From Ectobius pallidus (lineage: Eukaryota; Arthropoda; Insecta; Blattodea; Ectobiidae), in the NCBI GenBank assembly GCA_964059195.1, contig CAXKWD010000002.1:167344559-167408558 (forward strand): a stretch of 64,000 bases of DNA, read 5' to 3'. How positions within the stretch are numbered: position 1 is the stretch's first letter; each line of letters opens with the position of its first letter. Positions 23,498 to 33,062 of this stretch are shown here, in pieces. A program made the translations under genes and the position numbers. The notes beneath the pieces were generated by a model that was not told where the DNA came from, ran no database searches, and saw nothing but the letters and a program-made list of their open reading frames with translations.

Positions 23498-23575
23498 AAA
23501 ATGTTTGTTGCTCATCATGTATGTAGAGTGTGATGTCCAATTTCGATCGTAATGGGAATTATGAAATTTGTATTA
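23498..23575 (+). repeat. isolated minisatellite unit right of the RTE insertion
   Basis: aatgtttgttgctcatcatg followed by atgtagagtgtgatgtccaa and tcgtaatgggaattatgaaa is one diverged unit of the 20480-22720 array, displaced by the RTE fragment. Confidence 0.7.
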
Positions 23576-23899
23576 AGTCTACTGCTGAAGTCATACGACG
23601 GTATGTCCGTAAGTATCCACAAACTTATTTTTTTAAGTTTATTGCAACAGCGCGGAATTGGATATTTACATACCATGAATCATCCTCACTATTTTATCTT
23701 GTATCCTATCCATTTAAATTGATATCAGTTGAAATTTACTCCATAAAAATACAACAATAATAGAAACAATTAACAATCAATAGTTCCATGGCCTACCCTA
23801 CTGTATAGACACACATCCCAAATTTCTGAGATGGCCTTGCAGCTAAAAGGAGTATTAACATAGCTGAAGTTAAAAACAAAACAAAACAAAAAACTTAAC
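23576..23899. other. unassigned, probably mariner 3' flank
   Basis: Lies between the minisatellite remnant and the mariner 3' end. ggtatgtccgtaagtatcca at about 23600 has the look of a mariner TIR, but I could not match it to an opposite end. Confidence 0.3.
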
Positions 23900-24695
23900 T
23901 TCAATTACCTAATTTTTCAACATAGTGCCCTTACTTCTCAATACAAGAAGGTTGCACAAGCTTCCTGATTCCATCAGAAAAAAAGTTTTTCATCTGAGTA
24001 GCAAGCCTTGTGTGCCCCCCTTCCTTTGGTTCTTGGTATGTGATGAATTGACGGCCCTTAAGGCATCTTTAAGTGGGTCAAAAAGATGAAAATCTGACGG
24101 GGCGAGATTCTGGACTATATGCAGGGTGCTCTAACATCTCAAAACCCAGTTTTGCAATAATTTGAGGATTGTGGACTGCAGTATGTGGGCACTCATTGTC
24201 ATGCAACAAAACAACTCTTTTCGACAATATGCCTCAACGTTTGGTTCATACTGCAGGCTTCAGCTCATTCTTCAACATCTCACTGTAATGTGCACTGTTT
24301 ATTGTTGAGCCCTTCTCCAAGTAATGTTAATAGACCCTTGTGAATCAAAGAAAAGTGTGAGCATCCTTCCTGCGGAGAGTTGATTCTTGAATTTCTTTTT
24401 GACTGGACATTGGCGTTTGCTTTCAGGCTCAAATGATGGATCCATGTTTTGCCTCCAACGACCACTCGTTTCAAAAAAGCTTCACCTTCATTAGCAAGGC
24501 AGTCCAGTAAATGTTAGCAGACGAGAACACAATTGTGCTTGTGCTGTTCAGTCAGCTGTTATGGAACCCACCTTGCACAGATTTTATGAAAGCCAAGGCC
24601 GTTATGAATAATCTCATATGCAAAGCCATGGCTAATTTGCATATGGTTTGCCACTTCATTAATAGTCACTCTTCGTTCTGTCTGAATCATGATAT

Positions 24696-26244
24696 GGGTT
24701 ATTCACCAGAAAAGGGCAGATTCATGTCGCAATTGATTTTCTGATATAAAATAAGTATTTATGGATTATGAGTTATTATGATAAGTTAGATTGAAATAAG
24801 GTCTATTTGATCCCATATTCCACTTTTTAAACAAAAGTTACAATTTTCTGCATTATAGGGCACAGTATGTGAAATCTTATCTCTGTGTCATGTCCTCATG
24901 CCTGACTTGTCATTTTCATTCTTTCATAATTCAACAGACTTCAATTTTTATTCGATTTTAGTGTTATAACAAGAACAAACTGCTCAAAAAATGAGTCATT
25001 AATAACTGAAAAGAAAATGTATCATTTTGTAATGACACTTATTTGCACTAAACATGCCTGTCCCACAGTGAGACTTCACCTCCGTTAAACAATATAAAAG
25101 TTCAATTATTTCCATAAAGATGCCACTGTAGTCTTTCTATTTTCCTTGGACTCCAACTTTTGGCAGTTTTCTTATCATTTATACGAGTATAAAGCCAAGC
25201 TGTCAGTGTGCTTTTAAGTGTTGTTTTGTATGTGTAAAAGGGCTAAATGCAGAGTTGGTAATTGAACTTCCTCACCTCCGTTACCTACACCCAATGGTAA
25301 AGTTGAATGTTTTTATATTTACTTTTGCTATAAATTATAATAATAAGGAATGCAAAGTTAAACTCTAGTACTGAGATTTTCTAACCTCAAATGTTCCCAA
25401 GCTGTTTGACAAATTAGAGAAAAATCTCACCTCCGTTACTGTTATTCTCGAGTCCTATCCAAGGAGGTGTAATTAATGTTGTAATTGATGACATATTTAA
25501 CTGTCTGTATTTATTCTTTTTGTTTAATAGTTTATGACAATATATCATCTTTTGATTTTAAGGTGATAATCTATTTTAACATAGATAAAAATAAGTAAAA
25601 AGTTGTGTGTTAATCCATTTGTATGGTAATAAATATTGTTCTTTCTTCATGCTAAGATTTAATGCAGTAAATTTAATCTAATTATCACATAAAAACCAAA
25701 CTAAACTCCGTGGCGCGACATCCCCGAACGGACAAGGCCTACCACCCAACCACTGCGTCATCTACCCATAGGTAGATGGCAGGATTGGGGGCATGTGGTC
25801 AGCATGCTGACACCCACGGCCTTTAATGGTGGTTTCCATTAGCGGAGCCGCTACTTCTCTATCAAGTAGCTCCTCAGTTTGAATCACGAGGCTGAGTGCA
25901 CCTCTACCAGACCTCCCTACCTCAGAAAAATCCGAGGAGGTACCGGGGATCGAACCCGGGCTGACGGATCCGTAGTAAGCGACACTAACCACAAGACCAC
26001 GCCGGCGGTCAATTATCACATAACTTCTATACAATTACTATTTCTGAGTATTTTCTCACTTCTGTGAATGTGCCATTTTCTAACCTTGTTAATTTAATGC
26101 AAAATACCACTTGGTAAGTAGGACCAGTACCTCAGTAGTACTCTACAGAATGAAATATTACATAAAAAAAATTACATGGTCCAAAATAAAAAATTATTTT
26201 AAAAAATCTAAGACTGAAATCTGCCCTATTTTGGAGAATGGCCC
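24696..26244. mobile_element. family A TIR element, copy 1
   Basis: Begins GGGTTATTCACCAGAAAAGG and ends with the imperfect complement ...ttttggagaatggccc. TSD ATAT at 24692-24695 and 26245-26248, confirmed because the mariner frame is restored without the insert. No ORF. Repeated internal CTCACCTCCGT motifs (about 25075, 25271, 25426). About 1.22 kb without the SINE it carries. Non-autonomous. A 4-bp TSD and GGG ends would fit Sola2 among named superfamilies, but this is only a guess. Confidence 0.8.
25693..26010 (-). mobile_element. tRNA-derived SINE, copy 1
   Basis: 318 bp on the minus strand with head at 26010. A-box-like GTGGTCTTGTGGTTAG and B-box GGTTCGATCCC lie in the first 70 bases. 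The body contains gaggagctacttgatagaga and catgccgacc-like blocks shared with 36436-36727 and 58068-58262. Flanked by a 13-bp TSD AATTATCACATAA (25680-25692 and 26011-26023). Copy 2 of family A shows the empty site. Confidence 0.88.
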
Positions 26245-26579
26245 ATATGCACTTGCTCAATGTTGGTGTCACAAGTGGATGTGGATAGGCATCCTGTTCT
26301 TTCCTTGTCCTTCACACTTTTTGAACTTTTCAATCCATTTTTGCACAGTTTGCCATGGTAAAACATTGCCCTCATATTGTGCAGAAACTGGATGGATGGA
26401 TTTCGGCTCTTGATGCACCTTCAGATGACAATAAACTGATCACTGCATGCTGTTCTTCTTTGGTGCAAATGCTGAGTGGTGCAGCCATGTTTAATGTGCA
26501 ACAGCACAACACGGAGTCATAACAGTAATTCCACAAGTGGAGACAAATGAACAACATGTCAACATGCGCGAGCACAAAG

Positions 26580-26973
26580 CAGTACAGCCAACCTAAAAAA
26601 GATTAAACAAAAAATGTTAATATCTACTGACTTACATCTTTACTTAATTTTTTATGGGAGTATTTGGTGTTTTAGCATGAGTGATGCAGTATTTAAAAGT
26701 AAGCATAAATAGAAGTTAACTAGCAATTTTGAAAATAAAAAATTGACCAATTAGTTTCCAAGATATGATCTTTGGCCAGCTAGATTATCAAAATTTTCCA
26801 CTGTGACACTTATAGGAACTCCCAGTTTAAAAGAATCCACTTGCTCAAGAATTTGTTGTAAGCTTAGGCCTACCTCCTTATAGTAATCAGAAATGCATTT
26901 CCATGGTATTTGGTAGGTGAGATGTTCATATTGCTTTACACCAAATGAAAGTAATTAATATTCATAAATAAGT
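26580..26973. other. unassigned sequence between mariner and family A copy 2
   Basis: About 390 bases, AT-rich, no ORF or repeat recognised. Confidence 0.3.
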
Positions 26974-26977
26974 TATA

Positions 26978-28471
26978 GGGTTACTCTCCAGAAAAGGGCA
27001 GATTCATGTCGCAGTTGATTTTCTGGTGCAAATAAGTAGGCTATTTATGGATTATGAATTATTATGATAAGTTAGATTGAAATAAGGTCTATTTGATCCC
27101 ATATTCCACTTGTTAAACAAAAGTTACAATTTTCTGCATTTTAGGGCACAGTATGTGAGATCTCACCTCTGTGTCATGTATCCATGCCTGACTTGTCATT
27201 TTCATTCTTTCATAATTCAACAGACTTTAATTTTTATTCGATTTTAGTGTTATAACAAGAACAAACAGCTCAGAAAAAGAGTAATTAATAACTGAAAAGA
27301 AAATATGTCGTTTTGTAAAGACAATTTTTTGCACTTAACATGTCTGTCCCAAAGTGAGACTTCACCTCCGAGGAACAATATAAAAGTTCAATTATTTCCA
27401 CAGAGATAGCACTGTAGTCTTTCTATTTTCCTTGGACTTCAACTTTTGGCAGTTTTCTTATCATTTATATAAAGCCAAGCTGTCAGTGTGCTTTTAAGTG
27501 TTGTTTTGTTTGTGTAAAAGGGCTAATTGCAGAGTTGGTAATTTGACTTTCTCCCTCCGTTACCTACACCCAACGGCAAAGTTTTATGTTTCTAGATTTA
27601 CTTTTTCTATAAATTATAATAATAAGGAATGCAAAGTTCAACTTTAGAACTGAGATTTTCTAACCTCAAATGTTCCCAAGCTGTTTGACAAATTAGAGAA
27701 AAATCTCACCTCCATTACTGTTACTCTCGAGTCCTATCCATGGAGGTGTAATTAATGTTGTAATTGATTACATATTTAACTGTCTGCATTTATTACATTG
27801 CACTTTTTATTTATTTATTTATTGTTTTGTAGTGTTGTATTGATCCTGTATTTCTTTGTATTTATTTGTATCTCTTTATATTTCAATGTATGTATTTCTA
27901 ATATTATTCTTGTACCCTTGTACTATAATAGTTTGTTATATTGTTGTTATATTGTATCCTATACCGCAGAACTGCGGTCAAAATGGATTAAATAAATATG
28001 AAATATGAAATATGAAAATATGAAATATGAAATATTATTTTTGTTTAAAGAAGATACTGGTATAGCCTAATAGTTTATGACAATATATCATGTTTCGATT
28101 TAAAGTTTTGATTTTAAGGTGATAATCTATTTTAACATAGATAAAAATAAGTAAAAAGTTGTGTGTTAATCCATTTGTATGGTAATAAATATTGTTTTTT
28201 TCATGATAACATTTAATACAGTAAATTAAATCTAATTCTCACATAATTTCTATATAATTATTATTTCTTACTATTTTCTCACCTCCGTGAATGCGCCATT
28301 TTCTAACCTTGTTCATTTAATGCAAAATACCACTCGGTAAGTAGGGCAAGTACCTCAGTAGTACTCTACAGAAAGAAATATTACATAAAAAAAATTACAT
28401 GGTCCAAAATAAAAAATAATTTTTACAAAAAATTCTAACATTGAAATCTGCCCTTTTTTGAAGAATGACCC
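26978..28471. mobile_element. family A TIR element, copy 2
   Basis: Starts GGGTTACTCTCCAGAAAAGG and ends ...ttgaagaatgaccc. Colinear with copy 1 across its length, without the SINE. Flanks TATA (26974-26977) and TATT (28472-28475) are a 4-bp duplication with one mismatch. Contains a ~240-bp insert at 27796-28033. Confidence 0.8.
27796..28033 (+). mobile_element. short LINE 3' end inside family A copy 2
   Basis: Absent from copies 1 and 3 at the same point. Begins ttttatttatttatttattg, contains cgcagaactgcggtcaaaat and ends in repeats of gaaatat, a LINE-like 3' tail. Extremely 5' truncated. TSD not clear. Confidence 0.6.
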
Positions 28472-28510
28472 TATTGCAAAATTGAAGTGGAAAGTGGAAA
28501 TTATATTTTA

Positions 28511-29538
28511 CTAGCTTAAAAGGCCCGTCGTCGCCCGGGTTTTGTATTTTGTAATATGAAATTAACTTATGGAGGACTTTTGATGTTGAACTCTAGGTCC
28601 TTATATAATATGTATGTAGAATTCGAAGTGAGGAAGAACGACATATGACGCTAAGACAATTCCCTCAGAAAACGCTAGATATAGCTTTTTATGGCTCATA
28701 GAGGATATCGAATGTTGCATTCCATTGCTTCTACACACCATGCCTGGGAGGAGTGCAAATAAGAAGAAAAAGAAATTCCTGTTAAATAAGAGTGTCTTGA
28801 CAGAAAATTGTATTTCTCACTCTCATATTACCATACAACCGTTTCGGGGCTCAAGTAAAAAAGAAATCCAATATCACTTTCATACTTTCCTTCCCAAAAA
28901 CCTGGGACATAATATACTGCGCGCATAGGATTGAAAATGTTCCATCCAATTTTATCTTCTTTTATATGCTTAGGGCCTCTGATAAACATCCCTAGGCCTA
29001 TTTCTCAAATAATACAAAGCCTACAGCTATGAGTGACATATCAGTGGATAGGATTTGTTACCGACTTCCGATATAGCATACTCACTGGCACATACTTAAG
29101 TTGTCCCTGCAATACGACCGCTTGTTCTACATAAGAATGTGAAGTGAAAAAATATTTTCCATGTCGAGGGTAGAGAAAGTTATGTGACTGCTTTATTTTC
29201 GTGGATTTTATTCTTCAAGAATTATTTTCTCAAATGTATTACTTACATCGATAGTATCAGAATTTGTTAAAGCCCAGTATTATAATATAGTTTGCAAAGC
29301 CCTATGTGAACACCGTAAACAATACTATCATTATGTAAACAATTGACAGCAGAACTCTCTAACTGTGCCTCATTTCACATTTCCGACGTTTCCCGTGGAT
29401 TTTTCAAAAATTCTCTTTCATACCAACCTTGTCCTGACAATTACGAACACAACAGAACAAAAATCAGCCAAATCGGTCGAGCCGTTCTCAAGTGATGCAG
29501 TAACAACCCTTTTGTAAATTCATTTTTATTAATATAGA
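28511..29538 (-). mobile_element. non-autonomous Helitron
   Basis: On the minus strand the 5' end is TCTATATTAATAAAAATG (from 29538) and the 3' end is CCCGGGCGACGACGGGC (a hairpin) then 9 bases and CTAG at 28511-28514. The host base before TC is A and the base after CTAG is T, so the insertion lies between A and T with no duplication, the Helitron rule. cagccaaatcggtcgagccg at about 29465 is a block common in arthropod Helitron 5' regions. 1028 bp, no Rep/helicase. Confidence 0.8.
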
Positions 29539-29717
29539 TTACCACAATGAGTTGTACTGAAAGACTGACATAGGCTACTCTATGTGTAAAAGTAACTAAA
29601 CAACTGCTACATGTACAATATTAGAACACCTATCTTTACAACAAAGCAGTGGCGGACTTGCAGTGTTGTACAACGACCAGCTTTTAAAGTAAAGAATATA
29701 TATTACATCTTTTCTTA
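29539..29717. other. short spacer between Helitron and hAT
   Basis: 179 bases; nothing recognised. Confidence 0.3.
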
Positions 29718-30729
29718 CTCTATACCAGGGGTAGCCACTAACCTTAACTTTGGGAGCTGCAAATTTATGAGGTTGTTTGAAGCGAACCACATTCTTTTAC
29801 TTTACACATAAACATTATTGTTCAATTACACAACAAGAAATAAGATTTTACTTTAGAGAAGTGATTTTTCGAGTGTTCATTTTTGCTGTTAGTTGTTTGA
29901 AATCTGGTTGATAATTGGTAAGCACAGTTTGCATGAGTTTACTTAAATGTTCATCAGCTAGTTCAGATCAATATTTAGCTTTACCGTAATGAACTTAAGC
30001 GTTCAGTACAGAGATTCTCACACATAAGCAGTCCCAAATATCGAGATAAGTCTCTTAGCACACTCTTTTGTTAGTAGGTATTTTTCTTCTTCATCTTTCT
30101 TCCAAAATTTTTCATTTAAGTCCTTTTAGTCCTTTGTCCTCTTGCAGTTCTAGTAGCTCCAACTCTAGTCCAACTGTTTCCTTTGTAATGGTAATGAAAC
30201 AGGTCAGCCATCACCCACAACATCAACAGCAAGATTTTCCAGGAATGAATATGAATATGAATTTATTTGTTCTAAACAACAACTTTACATCAGCCCAAAT
30301 TTCCACTTTAGAGATGGATCCGTACCTACCTTATGATTTCTGACGGATCCATTTCAGCACATTACATTACTAAAATATATCGCACAGCAGTTCAACGTGT
30401 CTCAATTTAAACGTTAACGTTTGTTTACATAAACAACTGGGTCTGCACACTATTCCCGCTGCTGTTAGTTCAAGCCTACTCCACTCTTTGTGAACTGCCT
30501 AGAGAAAAAATCTACGGGGCACTCGCTTCCCTGTACGATGGAGACGTGTGATTACATGTCATTTAAACATTGGATAATATTAAGTCGTAATCCCCCTTTA
30601 ACTACGTTATGCTTTACTAAATGTTATTAAGCTCATATCTGCTCTTGGTTATTACACTCTCTTCTTTCACACTATTAACTTCACTTTCCTATTTTTAAAT
30701 TCTACTGACACATTGATTTAACTGTGGCC

Positions 30730-31723
30730 TCCCTAGCTACGTTTTCCCGTTTGAAACATATTTAATTTTTTACGGCTTCTAGTGATAATTGGTGTTTCCT
30801 CCTCACTGCTTCTACTATTGATGTCACCTGGTGCGTTCTTACTCCAAGGCCCCTGAGGAATCTGGAATCGTTGCGTCACAGATGGTGTTTCCTCCTCACT
30901 GCTTCCACTATTGATGTCACCTGGTGCGTTCTTACTACAAGGCCCCTGAGGAATCTGGAATCATTGCGTCACAGATGACGTGTTCGGTTTCTCGTTCGGC
31001 TGAGTTGTTGATTGTCTGCTGTCACCTATTGGTGACGTCGGTGCACGTTCCTTCTGGTTTCGATGTTCGTTTACCTGAGCCTCTACACGCGTCCTCTCAG
31101 TCTCTAATTTCGCAGATTCAGCTGTCGAGGTCATAGCACTCGTGCTGTTCGTTTCCGCGCTGTTCCTTATATCTATCTTCCTCCCATCCACATACAGCTG
31201 TAAATTTTGAATGGTCGCCTTCTTTCCCTTATTTCTTTCAAACTTCATTTTTTCTACTAATTTCCTCCTTGTGATTCTCTCCGTCGGAGATAGATCTCTG
31301 TTGATATATATTGCCGTCCCTTTCAATTTGTAAGATCTCTTCAGTGTGGCAAAAACCACTTGAGTGGATGCACATTTCGCTATAATGACTCTGTTTCCTG
31401 TAGTTTTCCCGACCCTGTGAGCCGTAAGGAACTCCCATCCCTGGATCTGCACTTCCAATTTGTTTTCTAATATTTCGTGGACTTCTTGCAGGGCACTGAT
31501 TCCTTTTCTCTCTTTAACTCCGTGGAAAATTAAATTTAGCTGTCGATCTGCATTTTCTATCTTCTCGATTCTTGACTTCAGTTGTTCCACTTCTGTCTTC
31601 ATTCTGGCTATTTCCTCTCTAATTTCTTGTTTAACTTCTTTTGTTGCCCCATTTATTTTATTAACTATTCTTTCTTCCATTCTTTCAAGGCTTTTGATGA
31701 CCTCTTCAGAAACTCCTGGCCCT
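30730..31723 (-). pseudogene. L1-type ORF1 protein (coiled coil plus RRM-like domain)
   Basis: The frame is open from 31812 to a TGA at about 30958 and resumes after it to about 30730. Order: helical heptad region (SLERMEERIVNKINGATKEV through KSRIEKIENADRQ), then an RRM-like core (LNLIFHGVKE), then the C-terminal domain (FLTAHRVGKTTGNRVIIAKC, YINRDLSPTERITRRKL). This is the transposase_22 arrangement of L1-like ORF1 RNA chaperones. The Ser/Thr-rich tail holds a 31-residue tandem duplication whose first copy, in reading direction, has CGA to TGA. Probably inactive. Confidence 0.75.
30791..30976 (-). repeat. 93-bp tandem duplication in the ORF1 tail
   Basis: Units begin at 30791 and 30884, differ at only a few positions, and 93 bases is 31 codons, so the duplication keeps frame. 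Each encodes FQIPQGP-SKNAPGDINS. Confidence 0.85.
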
Positions 31724-32002
31724 TTTTCCAGGAATGAAAATGAAGGTTTAAGTGTTCTCAAATCATTAAATCTGCCATTGATTTCTTTAGCAAGACAAGA
31801 CATTTTACACAAATAATCCTCTGTTTCACCTGAATGTCAGGAAGGCTTCCAGTAATTTTCTTCAAACATTTGAAATGAGCGAATGTTTTAGTCTCAAGGT
31901 CTTTCCGAATGAGACTTAATTTGCTCTGAAAACTAAATACATTCTACTCTAAATCAGAAGTTTTTTACTTCCTCGTAATATGTTTTCATTAAATGATATT
32001 AA

Positions 32003-32628
32003 CAGGGCGGTATTTCTAAATAGGCTAAGTAGGCTGCAGCCTAGAGCGGCAAATTTTCAGGGTCGGCAGTTTGGCATTTTATTCAAAAGTTAAAATGAAG
32101 TATTTCAGACATTAATAATGTTTTCCGTACGAATTACGTAGGATGAGTTGTTTTAGAGAAGTTTGTATATTTTTTAACAAATAAACCAGTAATTAACTAC
32201 ATTTTGTGTAATTTCATTTCACCGTGTAGGACAACTTGATTCAATTCGAACACAGTTTTTCAATTACGCAAAAGATAGTCATTAGCATTAAAATATAAAA
32301 ATATGTTGAAAATAGTGATCACTGATCTCCAAGAATTAGTTAATTAATTTCGAAACCCATTTCATTTTTTAACGAATCTTAAAAGAAATGAGTAAAAAGA
32401 GTAGATAACTAATTTGATTATATAATTTGATTATATAATTTATTATGTAAACCAATAAAAGTGTAGTTTTATCTAAACTAAATGAATTTTATGTTTAAAA
32501 AATATGAAAACACCAATGAATTCTATCCTTTTGTTGTATAAAACAAATGTATTAAGCAAATATGAACTATAGAGGGGGTGGCAAATGGACTTCAGCCTAT
32601 GGGCGGCGTACTCTTAAATCCGGCCCTG
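32003..32628. mobile_element. 626-bp hAT MITE
   Basis: Left end CAGGGCGGTATTTCTAAATA, right end tcttaaatccggccctg (complement CAGGGCCGGATTTAAGA). Perfect 8-bp TSD GATATTAA at 31995-32002 and 32629-32636. Near the left end taggctgcagcctagagcgg is typical of hAT TIR regions. No coding capacity. Confidence 0.88.
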
Positions 32629-32725
32629 GATATTAACTATATACTTTTTTAAATCCCGTGGGGGACCTTGTAACCCCTATCGGGCGCATCCCTCCGGTGG
32701 CGGATGAGGGATCCCACTAGATATA

Positions 32726-33025
32726 GTGGGTGGTCCGAATAGCTATGGTAATAAGGACCCGTGGACCAACAAGGAGCCCGGTTCCTGGGGGCTAAATACT
32801 GGGACACCCTCTCTCCAGGGGACAAAAATATGGAGGGCCCATGCCCGGGGTCACAAGGGTGAAGACCTCAACGGTGGAGTCGTTGGACTAACAGCGGAAG
32901 GGGCAGCCCTCCTCCTGGGGATGATACAAGAGGAGGTTAGTCGACAGCCTGAAGATAGCAACCCTATCAGCCGACTTACCCTACTGGGTGCTAGTAACGC
33001 ACTTAGGGGACATTCTTCTTACTAA
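32726..33025 (+). other. small upstream open frame in the RTE 5' region
   Basis: About 100 codons, Gly/Leu-rich (GGVVGLTAEGAALLLGMIQE), overlapping the start of the endonuclease frame. RTE-type elements often have such a 5' segment. No domain recognised; it may simply be UTR. Confidence 0.3.
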
Positions 33026-33062
33026 AATTCTTCATGGAAGGATCAGCCGGACGGATCAACAG

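Larger units (their letters stand above)
23900..26488 (-). pseudogene. mariner transposase pseudogene, split by a DNA transposon
   Basis: Minus strand, two parts: 26488-26249 and 24691-23900. The N-terminal part starts MAAPLSICTKEEQHAVISLL and includes PWQTVQKWIEKFKK. After the insertion it resumes with TERRVTINEVANHMQISHG, then FLKRVVVGGKTWIHH, an HDNECPHTA tract, then PAYSP and SDFHLFDPLKDALR-like residues. These are the ordered motifs of Tc1/mariner DD34D transposases (paired-like HTH then DDD core). The first catalytic region has GGKTWIHH where GDETWIHH is usual, and there are several stops and shifts, so it is inactive. Family A copy 1 (24696-26244) interrupts it with an ATAT duplication; removing the insert rejoins the frame exactly. 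Confidence 0.8.
30250..31723 (-). mobile_element. ORF1-only LINE insertion
   Basis: A 15-bp direct repeat TTTTCCAGGAATGAA flanks it (30235-30249 and 31724-31738). At the left (3' end on the minus strand) a tail of ATTCAT-like repeats follows. It contains an L1-type ORF1 and about 450 bp of 3' sequence, but no reverse transcriptase. If the TSD is right, the open frame upstream of 31723 (to Met 31812) is fortuitous and the element is 5' truncated. Confidence 0.6.

Noticed and set aside
30068..30343. 91-codon Ser-rich plus-strand frame
   Set aside because: Spans the hAT/LINE junction and the TSD at 30235, so it is fortuitous.
31742..31812. Extension of the ORF1 frame to Met 31812
   Set aside because: Lies beyond the 15-bp TSD at 31724-31738, so it is probably hAT-derived flank read by chance; kept out of the LINE boundaries.
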